In this document: positions 1 to 11,026 of the stretch, in pieces
Position numbering within the stretch: the first letter of the stretch is position 1
Layout: each line of letters begins with the position of its first letter
Source: Stomoxys calcitrans
Lineage: Eukaryota; Arthropoda; Insecta; Diptera; Muscidae
NCBI RefSeq assembly: GCF_963082655.1
Contig: NC_081553.1
Location: 230,713,260 to 230,777,259, forward strand
Reading direction: 5' to 3'
Length of the DNA: 64,000 nt
The notes under the pieces: generated by a model
Database searches by the model: none
What the model was told of the DNA's origin: nothing
Seen by the model: only the letters and a program-made list of their open reading frames with translations
Translations under genes and position numbers: made by a program

Positions 1-430
1 AAAGATGCTCAGTATGCTTTGACATTTCATCATGAATAGACTTACTAACGAGCAACGCTTGCAAATCATTGAATTTTATTACCAAAATCAGTGTTCGGTT
101 CGAAATGTGTTCATTCACCGTTCAGCGATGAGGCTCATTTCTGGTTGAATGGCTACGTAAATAAGCAAAATTACCGCATTTGGAGTGAAGAGCAACCAGA
201 AGCCGTTCAAGAACTGCCCATGCATCCCGAAAAATGCACTGTTTGGTGTGGTTTGTACGCTGGTGGAATCAATGGACCGTATTTTTTCAAAGATGCTGTT
301 GGACGCAACGTTACGGTGAATGAACACATTTCGAACCGAACACTGATTTTGGTAATAAAATTCAATGATTTGCAAGCGTTGCTCGTTAGTAAGTCTATTC
401 ATGATGAAATGTCAAAGCATACTGAGCATA
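1..430 (+). mobile_element. mariner/IS630-type relic with perfect 117-bp inverted arms
   Basis: Positions 122-312 translate on the plus strand to a transposase catalytic-region fragment (SDEAHF, NGYVNKQN, HPEKCTVWCGL, GPYFF), typical of mariner-like DDE transposases. It is flanked by a perfect inverted repeat, 5-121 against 313-429. Each arm encodes the transposase N-terminal helix-turn-helix start (LTNEQRLQIIEFYYQNQ), so the right arm is an inverted copy of the left. The middle and C-terminal thirds of the enzyme are missing and the element cannot be active. The left edge may extend outside the window. Confidence 0.8.
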
Positions 431-504
431 TTTCTCTTTGACACTATGTCTGAAATCCCACGTGATCTGTCAAATACTAATGCATGAAAATCCTAACCTC
501 AAAA

Positions 505-955
505 AAATCACCCTTTATATAGGAGCTATATCCATATCTGAACCAATTTCTGTGAAATTCACCAGTAACATCGATAGTCATAAGAAAATCATTTCTGCCA
601 AATTTCGAGAGAATCGGTTAATAAATTACCATTTTATTGCTGTATTACTGCAAAACGGACGAACATATATATGGGACCTATATCCTAATCTGAACCGATT
701 TTATCCAATTTCAATGGGCTTTCTTTCTAGGCCAAAATACATGCCCATTCCAAATTTTAAGACGATCGAATGAAAATTGCGACCCGTAGTTTGTACACAA
801 ATTAACATGGACAGACGGACATAGCTAAATCGAATCAGAAAGTGATTCTGAGTCGATCGGTATACTTACGGGTCTATCTCTCTTCCTTTTGGATGTTACA
901 AACAAATGTACTAAGTTATAATACCCTGTACCACAGTAGTGGTGTAGGTTATAAC
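505..955 (+). repeat. family B dispersed repeat
   Basis: This is non-coding repeat sequence with 'ggagctatatcc', 'atatatatgggacc' and 'gacggacatagctaaatcgaatcagaaagtgattctgagtcgatcgg' type blocks. It ends in the family B terminal hairpin (accacagtagtggtgta). Other copies lie at 4216-4560, 6093-7515, 33935-34770, 47225-47445 and 49262-49500. The open frame across 438-773 is only a translation of this repeat. Confidence 0.75.
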
Positions 956-1996
956 AATATCAAGTAAAAGCGTGCTTAGTTCGGTCGGGACGAATCTTGG
1001 GAACCCACCACCATGGATTCTGCTAAAAATTTATACAAAATAAAGTTAGTTGAAGGGCATAATTTTTTTCTGCATACTAAACTTCTATCAAACGAGCAAG
1101 AATTCAAGCTTCTACGAACCGACCCAAAGAACATCGAGATACCGGTTTACATGTGAGCTATATCAGGTTATTGACTGATTTGGACCGCATTTGGCGCAGT
1201 TATTCAAACTAAAATTGCGGTTTGTAAGGACTCAAGAAATTAAAATCGGGAGATCGGTTTATATGGGAGCTATATCAGGTTATAGACCGATTTTAACCGT
1301 TATTGGCTCAGTTGTTGGAATTCATAAAAAAAACACTATGTGCAAAATTGTAGCTTTATCGAACAAATTGCGGCTTTCAGAGGCTCAAGAAGTCAAATCG
1401 GGAGATCGGTTTATATGGGTGCTATATCAGTTTTTATACCAATGTGAATCATACTTACCACAATTGTTGGAAGTCATAACAGAACACTATATGCAAAATT
1501 TCAGCCAAATCGGACGAAATCCCCTCTTCCATGGGGTTCAAGAAGTCAAATCGGAGATCGGTTTATATGAGAGCTATATCAGGTTATAGATCGATTTGGG
1601 CCGAACTTGGCACAGTTATTGCCAAGTCATTAGAGAACTCTTTGAGAAAAATTTCAGCCAAATCGGACATAAATTGTGGCCTCCAGAGGCTCAAGAAATC
1701 AAGTCGTAAGATCGGTTTATAGGGGAGCTGTATCCAAATCTGAACCGATATGGCCCTTTTGCAATCCCCAACGACCTACATCAATATTAAGTATCTGTGC
1801 AAAATTTCAAACGCCAAGCTTTTTCCCGTTCGTGATTTCGAGAGACGGACGGACGGACATGGCTAGATCGAATCAGAATGTCGAGACGAACCAGAATTTA
1901 TATACTTTATGGGGTCGCAAATCAATATCTCGCGGTGTTACAAACGAAATGATTAAATTAGTATACCCCCATCCTATGGTGGTGGGTATAAAAAAA
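956..1996 (+). repeat. family A dispersed repeat, near full length
   Basis: It begins with 'caagtaaaagcgtgcttag' and a TTCGG-type hairpin, then 'ccaccaccatgg'. Several tandem units of roughly 120-150 bp follow, each carrying 'atcggtttatatggg(a/t)gctatatcagg'. It ends with 'acggacggacatggctagatc', 'tatactttatggggtc' and the terminal stem-loop block 'cccccatcctatggtggtgg' plus 'gtataaaa'. There is no coding capacity. Open frames such as 1191-1589 only translate the tandem unit. Confidence 0.8.
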
Positions 1997-2209
1997 TAAT
2001 AAATGATACAAAAAAACACAAAATACTATTAAACAATACAGGTTAGCTTATACAACATGTTACCAAGTTCAAACTAGTATAACTGTCAAACTGAAATAAC
2101 AGCAAAATGATACTTGTTTTATTGGCAGCTCATTGTATAGTTTACAAGCCACCAAAAGCATTTGAATTCAAGTTTATATAAAAAGAAGGCTTTTCGTGAT
2201 GAGTTCAAG
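1997..2209. other. AT-rich spacer, nothing recognised
   Basis: I see no gene-like codon pattern, RNA gene or known repeat here. Confidence 0.5.
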
Positions 2210-3110
2210 CGTAATTGCCTTATTGCGTTATATTTGCCTGCAATATCATAACCGGCTATAGTTGGCAATCTCTAACACCTCAAATGCACAAAACGTTTGT
2301 GTATCGCAGCGTAAGTCATATGTGTATTGCAGCATAAATTCTTGCAAAATTAATCTAAAAAAAACTTCAAACCTTAAAATGAAGGCTCAAATTTAAAGAA
2401 TTCTGGCTAATGAATAGCTGAAGAACCGAAAATATCCCTCCAAAGGATGCAATGTATATTCTTTAACGAGAACAAGGTAAAGCCTTACAAGTCCCAAAGG
2501 TGCATTAGCTTACACCAAAGCAAGAAAATGTTAGAATCGAAAGAGCAAAGAAGTTGCTTTGCTTGGTGAATTTCCGAATATCATGTTCTCTGGCGAGAAA
2601 AATTTCCCAGTTGAGCAATTCGCAAGCATCCAAAAATTTGAGACTACGAACGCTCACCCGAAATAATTAATTTCAATGGCCGCTCTCTAGTCGTTTTAAT
2701 CGAGCCTGGCGTCAAATTAAATACAACATATAGTTGGAAAAACCTTTTTGGAAGCTGCTTTAAAGCAGCATTGTGGTTGCATATCATACCAGTAAGACTC
2801 GGCACCAATTCCATGAAGTTTTCTATTTAGGCCTTTTTGGAAAGCAAAGTAAGGATTAAAAAATATGCCAGTATGGATGCGCTGAAGAAGGCCATTGTAC
2901 CGCAATGGGCCAAAATAACGACAGATTACATTCTTGCTGGTTCCAACTCGTTTTTCTACCGACTCAGACCAAAAGTGTATGGATACTCAAATTTAGATTT
3001 CTGCCCCACATTTTTGTCATTTGAATCAATAAAAATACTTGGACACAAAAAATTGGTAACACTTCGTGTCAGCAACCCTATTCATAAAATAATTTTCCAT
3101 TAATATGTAA
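2210..3110 (+). pseudogene. Tc1/mariner-like transposase relic
   Basis: Broken reading frames on the plus strand resemble a mariner-type transposase. The clearest part is the C-terminus at 2837-2985 (ESKVRIKKYASMDALKKAI, then a tract ending NSFFYRLRP), which in such enzymes follows the last catalytic aspartate. Upstream, 2450-2830 contains decayed matches to the catalytic middle (about 2680-2700, a VVLIEPGVK-like stretch) with several stops and frameshifts. The 3' flank 'aacacttcgtgtcagc' recurs near 57920-57940, beside a second copy of the same family. Confidence 0.6.
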
Positions 3111-3261
3111 TTTTTACACAACACACTCCTTGCTGACTTTTAAATATTGTTTGCTATACTATACTTTGAATAGAAAGCATTAAACAATGGTCTACAGCCG
3201 GACAATATCCTGCAATGGAATCTCAAAATTCAATAAAGTTAAAATTTCGGAAAAAAATGTT

Positions 3262-4203
3262 TATACCCTCCACAATAGGATGATGGTATACTAATTTCGT
3301 CATTCTGTTTGTAACACCTCGAAATATGCGTCTAACCCAATAAAGTATTTATATTCTCGATCGTCATGACATTTTAAGTCGATCTAGCCATGTCCGTCTG
3401 TCTTTCCGTCCGTCCGTCTGTTTGTCGAAAGCACGCTAACTTTCGAAGAAGTAAAGCTAGTCGCTTGAAATTTTGCACAAATACTTTTTACTAGTGTAGG
3501 TCGGTTGGGATTGTAAATGGGCCAAATCGGTCCATGTTTTGATATAGCTGCCATATAAACCGATCTTGGGTCTTGACTTCTTCAGCTTTTAAAGGGCGCA
3601 ATTCTTGTCTGATTTGGCTGTAATTTTGCACGTAGTGTTTTGGTGTCTCTTCCAACCACTAGACTAAGTACTATTTAAATCTGTTAATAACCTGGCATAT
3701 CTTGAGAGCCAATTCTCAACCAATTTGGCTGAAATGCATGAGGTGTTTTGTTATGACTTCCAATAACTGTGCTTAGTATGGCGCAAATCGGTACATAACC
3801 TGATATAGCTGCCATATAACCCGATCTGGGATCTTGACTTCGTGAGTCTCTAGAGGGCGCAGTTATTATCCAATACGAATCCAATTAAATAGATCTATAG
3901 CTTGATACAGCTCCCATATAAACCGATCTTCCGATTTTGCTTCTAAAGCCCCTACAATTCAATGAAATTCTTATCCGAATGGACTGAAATATTACACAAT
4001 GACTTCTACAATGTTAAGCATTCAAATCAGTTATAGTCCGAATCGGACTATAACTTGATAAAGCTCTAATAGCATAATAGTTCTTATTCATTATTCTTTG
4101 TTTGCCTAAAAAGAGATACTGCGCAAAGAACTCGAACAATGCTATCCGTGGTGGAGAGTGTATAAGATTCGGCCCGGCCAATCCTAGCACGCTTTTACTT
4201 GTT
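3262..4203 (-). repeat. family A dispersed repeat, reverse orientation
   Basis: This is the reverse complement of the 956-1996 element. It starts with 'tataccctccacaataggatg', includes 'cgatctagccatgtccgtc' and tandem 'gatatagctgccatataa(a/c)ccgatct' units, and ends with 'ggcccggccaatcctagc' and 'acgcttttacttgttt'. Confidence 0.8.
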
Positions 4204-4215
4204 TCTTCCTCTTTA

Positions 4216-4560
4216 AGTTTGTATGCCCTACACCACTACTGTGGTACAGGGTATTATAACTTAGTGAATTAGTTTGTAACACCCAAAAGGAAGAGAGATA
4301 GACCCGATCGACTCAGAATCACTTTCTGATTCGATTTAGCTATGTCCGTCTGTCTTTGTGTACAAACTACAGATCGTAATTTTCATCCGATTGTCGTAAA
4401 ATTTGGTACAGCCATGTTTTTCGGCCTAGAGACGAAGCTTATTCAATTGGAAAAAATCGGTTCAAATTTGGATATAGCTCCCATATATATGCTCGTCCCA
4501 TTTGCAGTAATACTGCAATAAAATGGTCATTTATTAACCGATTTTCTGTTTTTAAATAAA
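4216..4560 (-). repeat. family B dispersed repeat
   Basis: It opens with the family B hairpin (caccactactgtggta) and 'cagggtattataactta'. 'gtttgtaacacccaaaagg', 'gactcagaatcactttctga' and 'atatatgctcgtccc' follow. It is a truncated copy with no coding potential. Confidence 0.75.
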
Positions 4561-5744
4561 AATTGACAATTTTTGTAAGGAATTTAAAGTTTTTAAAAAA
4601 TTTTCTAGGAAAATCTTATTTTGAGATGTCCTATGCCATAATGACTAATATTTTAATTCGATCTTAGTGTACATTATATGTATTGCTTTGTGTCATCATT
4701 GTTAGCATGTCTTTGCCGGTAAATTATGGCTTACTTCCAATATCTCCACTTTCTGCCTATTCAGCATATAACTTATCTCAATTCCATAACAACGTTGACG
4801 GCTTGTTTTGACAAAATCGAAATGCCTTCACAAAAAATATGGTGGGTTAGTATTTTTACCGGCTTTGGATTTATTGCCTTTTATACCCATTTGCGTGTTC
4901 CAAAGCAATTTCCATTCAAAGCCAGTCAATGCAAATCAGTGGAGGCTCATAAATGTTGAGGGTATAACTTCTCCATATCATGCTCAATGGCTGGGGGGGG
5001 GAATGACTGCGGGGGTGAGACTGTAATTAATACAGCTGCCTGGCTAAGGGTGGTGGAGCTTAGTTTTATTTTGCAATTACTTTTTTTTGTTTCACCCGAA
5101 GAAGAGTTTAGCATGTGCGATTATCTTAATTTAATATCAACTCACAAACAGTGTTTAGTTTGGATCTTAATTGAATTAGACAAACACACATCGTAAAGTG
5201 CTGTTGATGGTTACAAAGTTTTACAAATGGCTGTGATACTCACCTAGCCGAGTTGTGGCAGCAACTTGTTGCATCTAATTTCATTGAACCGGGGGTAACT
5301 AGGTTGTATCCACATCTGTTTGTTTGTTTATTTGCGGTAATAAACACTTAGCAGGTGGTTCCAAAAGTGTTCCCTTATTCCATTGGCGTTTCTAGCTGAA
5401 TTATTAATCACATTAAACGCTTTTATGTTGTTATAACACTTTACTAATGAATTCGTTTTTAATATTTCATGTTTGGTTTAAATATCCTGTGCTTTCTTAA
5501 TTGAACATGTTGTTTCATAAGTGTGGTTAGCTAAGCATGTCTTCCTTCCTCTTTACTATGCAACAAAGCACCACATATGATTGGTAGGTATGTAGCACAA
5601 CATTAAGGATCTATGGTTGAGTGAAATTTTGGAAATTTTGGTTTGGTAGGCTATTTATCAAACTTCTTTGCTTCTTCTATTAGAAACTATTTAATGGGTA
5701 TTTACCTATGATGCACATGTTAAAATTACTTACATACAATTTTT
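4561..5744. other. unassigned AT-rich spacer
   Basis: Short open frames at 4726-5196 overlap each other in different frames and resemble no family I know. A run of nine G lies near 4992-5000. I find no convincing gene, RNA or catalogued repeat. Confidence 0.4.
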
Positions 5745-5782
5745 TTATAGCCTTCACCACTATTGTGGTACAGGTTATTATG

Positions 5783-6092
5783 CAATGCAAATTTTGCCCA
5801 TGAACATTCCACTAAGGAACAGGGGCTAACTTCTCACATATCAACGAGTGCAGTCCGATTCAAGTTTAAGCTCAACGATAAGGGGCCTCTTTTTATAGCC
5901 GAGTCCAATCGGCGTGCCGCAGTGCGATACCTCTTTGGAGAAGTTTTACATGGCATAGTACCTCACAAATGTTGCCAGCATTAGGAAGGGGAAAACCACA
6001 GCTGAAAATTTTTTTCTGATGGTCTCGCCAGGATTCGAACTCAGGCATTCAGCGTCATAGGCGGACATGCGAACCTCTGCGCTACGCAATTT
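5783..6092 (-). mobile_element. tRNA-derived SINE, inserted in a family B repeat
   Basis: In minus orientation it starts with a tRNA-like head carrying an A-box-like 'gcgcagaggttcgcatg' and a B box 'gagttcgaatcctggc'. A body ('aatgctggcaacatttgtga', 'aaaaagaggccccttatcgt') and the end 'ccttagtggaatgttcatgg' follow. Family B sequence continues on both sides (5748-5782 and 6093 onward), so the SINE is nested in that repeat. Confidence 0.8.
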
Positions 6093-7515
6093 TAATTTGT
6101 TTGTAACACTCAGAAGGAAGAGAAATAGATCCATTGATAAGTAAACCGATCGACACAGAATCACTTTCTGAATCGATTTAGCTATGTTCGTCTGTCCATG
6201 TTAATTTGTGTACAAAGTACAGGTCACAGTTTTCATCCGATAGCCTTCAAATTTCGTACAGGCATGTTTTACGGCCAAGAGACGAAGCCTATTGAAACCG
6301 GAAAAAATCGGTTCTGATTTGGCTATAGCTCCCATATATATGTTCGTTCGATTTTTAGTAATAATGCAATAAAATGGTAATTTGATAACCGATTCTCTCG
6401 CAATTTGGCGGGAAGGATTTACACTTGACTCTCGACATTACTGGTGAATTTCATGGAAATCAATTCAGATTTAATAAAGCTCTCATATATATATATATCT
6501 CCCGATTTTCACTTCTAGAACCACTGTAAGCGCATTTATTAAACAATCTTACCAAAACTTCGTACAACGCTTTGATCGACAACTGTCACAGTATCTGAGA
6601 TGTTTGCTCGAAATCGGTTCAGATTTAGATATAGCTCCCATATATATGTTCGTCCGATTGGCAGTAACATTGCAATAAAATGGTCTTTTGTTAACCGATT
6701 GTCTAAAAATTCGGCAGGAGGAGTTTTTTCATGACTCCCAACATTACTGTTCAAATATATATTGCCCGATTTTCACTCCTAGAACCATTGCAAACGCATT
6801 TATTAACCAATCTTCCCAAAGCTTTGTACAACCCTTGCTCGACAACTACCACATTCTCTGAGAAGTTTACTCGCAATCGGCTCAGATTTAGATATAGCTC
6901 AAATATATATGTTCGTACGATTTGCAGTAATATTGCAATAAAATGAAATTTGGCAATTTGACTCCCAACGTTACTAGTGAATTTCATGGAAATCGGTTCA
7001 GATTTATATATAGCTCTCGTATACATATATATCGCCCTATTTTCACTCCTAGAGCCACTGCAATCGCATTTATTGACCAATCTTCCCAAACAATGTCCAT
7101 AAAGTTTGCTCGCAATCGGTTAGATTTAGATATAGCTCCCATATATATGTTCGTCCGATTTACAGTAATATTGCAATAAAATGGTCTTTTGTTAAACGAT
7201 TGTCTCAAAAATCGGCAGGAAGGATTTCCTCTTGACTCTCGACATTACTGGTGACTTGCATGGAAATCAATTCAGATTTAGATATAGCTCTTATATATAT
7301 ATATCGCCCGATTTTTACTCCTAGAGCCACTGCAGGCGCATTTATTGACCAATCTTCCCAAAACTTCGTACAATGCTTTCCGCGACGACTGTCAAAGTAT
7401 CGGAGATGTTTGCTCGAAATCGGTTCAAATTTAGATATTGCTCCCATATATATGTTCGTCCAATTTTGAGAAATATTGCAAGAAAGTGCTCATTTTTTAA
7501 CAGATTCTCTCGTTT
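6093..7515 (-). repeat. family B repeat with about four internal tandem units
   Basis: Similar blocks recur every 250-320 bp. Each holds 'ccgatt(c/g)tctc', 'gacattactggtgaattt', 'ttcagatttagatatagctc' and 'catatatatgttcgtccgat'. Unit boundaries fall near 6380, 6695, 6940, 7195 and 7500. All listed open frames here are in-repeat translations that recur on both strands. Confidence 0.75.
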
Positions 7516-7914
7516 TTAGATGTTAAAGGAGGCTTTTGGTAATGTTTGCAAGTCAAAGCAGCAAGACTTGAATATGACACTGAAAATTTTCAATTTGTTG
7601 ATAAATGCTGAAAAATACAGTCATTTCCCTTGAAATTCGTTAAAAAAGTCAAAATGGAACTTGTCATCTCTACTTTTAAAATATAAATTTTTACCTAACT
7701 TATTTACAATAACTAAGACAAAAAGCCCCCCTTAGAGATATCTTGAACTTAAATAAAAGTTATTTTCTTTAAAAATAGGATGCAAAATTAAGGATCTATT
7801 ACAATGGATGATCTTTTAGCTATTATTTTTTTGGCAACACTGGTTTAAACAGCTTACGCACGTTTCGTGTTTTGTTTCACTGTCTAACATATTCAGTTTG
7901 GATTATAATTTAAA
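7516..7914. other. unassigned spacer
   Basis: AT-rich DNA in which I recognise no gene, RNA or repeat. Confidence 0.4.
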
Positions 7915-8510
7915 CATTAATCGTCTTGTAAACAAACAACGCTTGCAAATTATTAAATTTTATTATCAAAATGCGTGCTCTGTTAAGAAAGTTCATCGCG
8001 CGCTTTTCCATAGAGCGACGTAGCTCATTTTTGGCTCAATGGGTATGTAAAAAAGCAGAATTGTCGATTTTGGAGCGAAGATAGGCCAGAAGTATTGCAA
8101 AGCTACCAATGCATCCTGAAAAAGTCACAATTTGTTGCGGTTTATGGGTTGGTGGCATCATTGGAACGTACTTCTTCAAAGATAATGCGTATCGTAACTG
8201 TAAATGGTGAGCGCTACCGTGAGATGATATCCAACTCTTTTTGCCCAAAATGCAAGAGCTTGACTTGCATAACATGTGGTTTCAACAGAACGCTGCCTCA
8301 TGCCCCATAGCATGCGTGACAATGGACTTATTGAGGGGCGAGTTCAATGAACATTTTATTTCACGTTCGGGACCGGTCAATTGGCCGCCTAGATCGTGTG
8401 ATTTACCGGTTTAAACTATTTTTGTGGGGCTTTGGTAAAGCAGACATGCCTGCTTCAATTGACGCATTGGAAGACAACATAGAAGCATATATTCGTGAGA
8501 TACCATCCAT
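7915..8510 (+). pseudogene. mariner/IS630-type transposase relic
   Basis: This is a longer relic of the family seen at 1-430. The plus strand reads from the N-terminal part (NKQRLQIIKFYYQNA-like), with the middle deleted, into a decayed 'ELIFGSMGM' region, a 'HPEKVTIC' and 'GLVGGIIGTYFFKD' block, and a C-terminal part at 8330-8500 (FNEHFISRSGP; later a DALEDNIEAYIREIP block). Frameshifts and stops break it throughout. A SINE is inserted just after its end, at 8518. Confidence 0.7.
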
Positions 8511-8517
8511 TTGGAGG

Positions 8518-8790
8518 ATGGAGGCAACCTTAGCGCAGAGGTTAGCATGTCCGCCTATGACACTGAATACCTGGGTTCGAATCCTGGCAGGAACATCAGA
8601 AATTTTTTCAGCGGTGGTTTTCCCCTCCTAATGCTGGCTACATTTGTTAGGTACTTTGCTATAAAAAGGAGGTCCCTTATCATTGAGTTTAAAATTGAAT
8701 CGGACAACATTCATTGATTTTTGGGAAGTTCGCCCCAGTTCCTTAATGGAGTGTTCATGGGCAAGTTTGCATCTGAACCAGATGTCGGGA
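8518..8790 (+). mobile_element. tRNA-derived SINE
   Basis: This is the best plus-strand copy. The A-box-like 'agcgcagaggttagcatg' and B box 'gggttcgaatcctggc' are about 35 bp apart. The body ('taatgctggctacatttgtt', 'aaaaaggaggtcccttatc') and the tail 'gttccttaatggagtg' follow. It is non-coding and presumably transcribed by RNA polymerase III when intact. Confidence 0.8.
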
Positions 8791-8849
8791 AGCCTTAAGC
8801 TACTCACTATTTCAAATTTTAACAAAATCAAATAAAAAATAAAGCATTT

Positions 8850-9055
8850 ATGGCTATTAGACCCTTTATCGGCAGATCGGTCGATATAGCAGCTATATCC
8901 AAATATGGTCTGATTTGGGCCGTTCAAGAACTTAACCAGCGTGCATCAAAAAGACGTATCTGTGCCAAATTTCAGCTCAATATCTCAATTTTTGAAGGCT
9001 GTAGAGCAATTACAATAGACGGACGGACAGACTGATAGACACACGCAGATAGGAA
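8850..9055 (+). repeat. family C repeat fragment
   Basis: 'ggcagatcggtcgatatagc', 'agctatatccaaatatggtc', 'tgccaaatttcagctcaat' and 'agacggacggaca' match the right half of the 11027-12592 element. The fragment seems to resume near 9528 ('ggacggacatcgttaaatcg'), which would make the intervening block an insertion. Confidence 0.6.
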
Positions 9056-9530
9056 AAATATGTTGCAAAATCATGCGCCAACGTTGTCATTATCATACAC
9101 GGGCGTTGTTGGAAATATTGTCAACAAGCGTGAATGATTTTGTGAACAAGCGTTGTTGATTCATGCAATGACCGTTGTGGACATCATCCCTTCGATATGT
9201 GTATGTATACCAACCTTAAGTTTAAATGACTCTTAAAACCTTGTATGTGTATAGCTGGCCATGGTGCAATGTGGTAAGGCGTTTGTAAACACACAATTAG
9301 ATTGGTGGAACACAGGTTCGATACTCATCGGCACACAAAATCTTTTTCTAATCTTTAAATAAACTGTGCACTAGAGTTTGTCAGAATGTGAACGTCTGTG
9401 GATGTTTTGTTCAACATAACTGTTGTTGGTTTATAAATATTTGTTGTTGATCTAATAACATCTGTGTTTTGATTCATTTTTATGAACGAATGTGGCCACT
9501 TTGTCAACGCCGTGCTTAATTTTTCTATGG
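9056..9530 (+). repeat. GTTGT-rich insertion, possibly a second SINE type
   Basis: The block has many 'gttgttg' and 'cgttgttga' motifs. Near 9251-9335 lies a tRNA-promoter-like pair: A-box-like 'tggtgcaatgtgg' and B-box-like 'caggttcgatactc'. It appears to interrupt a family C repeat. The sequence differs from the common SINE in this window. Confidence 0.4.
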
Positions 9531-9559
9531 GTGGACGGACATCGTTAAATCGTCTTAGA

Positions 9560-11026
9560 ATTTAACGACGATCCGGCTGCTGTCAAAAAAGGAAAGAAAC
9601 AGAGCTCGTAACACGCATGCTACGACAGTATTCTTGTCAGTGTTGCCATTCGTCAATATTCTTCAATCAATTCCAATTTATCTTTTTACCCTCTACAATA
9701 TAATGAAGCAAACTATTATATTTTAAGGTGTATTACCTTTAAACTTAATTCAAAATACGTCATTTATAGCTCAATTTGGGTATACATTTCAAAATACCTC
9801 CTACAGAGTCTGAATAACATAATGATCATAAACCACTTGAATAACTTTTACACAAGTAGAGAAGGCGCACAGTGAGGTAGAAAACAAAAAAATATGCTTT
9901 TGAAGAACTATTTAACAATAAAAACCAAGAAGTGAACCACTTTTATTTAGTTTTTGAAGAATAATACAAGTTTTACAACTTTTATTTTTAGCGCTGCGGG
10001 TAAATTTGTAAATTAATTAATAAAATTAATTTCTAATAGGGGTTGACAGTATTACGAGCCCACCAATACTTGGTCTATCCTTCAGAATTTTGGTATTGAC
10101 CTTCTGAGTAAACCGACAAAGTCATATACCAATACCTTATAAGCTGGCGCATCTCCATTCATTCAGCCTACATGACCTAGCCAAATCAATCGTTGTATTT
10201 GAATATGCTAAAAATTCCAACCAACATCCTCATACCTTTGCTTTGACTTTGTATTGGAAGAGTCTTGGTTTTCTGCAATTCTATCGTAATTATGGTTACT
10301 GTTAATCTAATTGTATTGAACTTTTACTCTTGGTAGCATTTGTAGATCTATAAATCAAATTGTTTTTATGTATATCTTACCCTATTCATTCCTAATTAAG
10401 AAACTTGGATATCTACTATTCGGTCACATTCAAGATACCATCTATGATTCTACACAATTTGGCTGTTAGTATCAAATGTAATATGACTTGTTGCTTATTT
10501 CATCGTTCATAAATTTGAACCTTTTTTATTAAAGCTTAGTTTTCATCATCGAATTCATTTCAAAAGCAGTTCTTTGTTTGTATAACTTCCCTATTACAAG
10601 AATGTCTTTCCACAACGCTGTAAGTAGTTCATGTTTATAACTAACCTTAATATGAATGAGAACAGGTTGTTTTTATTGAATGTTAGGACATTTATCCCAA
10701 ACAACTTAAACCTTGAATATGAAATTTTATATTCTTTTTATGGTTTTCGATAGTTATAATTCCCCTTCGTACCAATTCCTATGACTGCACCAATAACAAT
10801 AAGGTTACCCACATTTAGTTCATTATTCCCTTTCGTAAGTCCCTATTCCCAAATCGTGTGCATATTATCCCAATAATTACAGTGCTTAGCAACAACTTCC
10901 AATAATAAATTTCCAAAGAACCAATAAATTGCATTTAATTCCAATCAACATTGATAAAATATGTAATTTGTAGTCTGCAAACTGCTACACTTAAAGCAAA
11001 AATTATTTTTCATCTTTAATAAAAAA
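9560..11026. other. unassigned AT-rich region
   Basis: About 1.4 kb with no long open frame, no recognised transposon motif and no strong tandem repeat. It could hold regulatory or simply unique non-coding DNA. Confidence 0.4.

Noticed and set aside
4726..5196. Three overlapping frames of 69-77 aa
   Set aside because: Different frames of the same DNA, no recognised domain and no promoter or splice evidence.
6751..7089. 112-aa frame and neighbouring frames at 6539-7469
   Set aside because: They recur in each family B unit and on the opposite strand; the codon pattern is that of non-coding repeat.
6093..7515. CRISPR-like array
   Set aside because: Units are 250-320 bp, diverged and without short constant spacers; the DNA is clearly eukaryotic.
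8526..8600. Possible functional tRNA gene
   Set aside because: A and B boxes are present, but the cloverleaf stems do not pair well and the same sequence heads every SINE copy.
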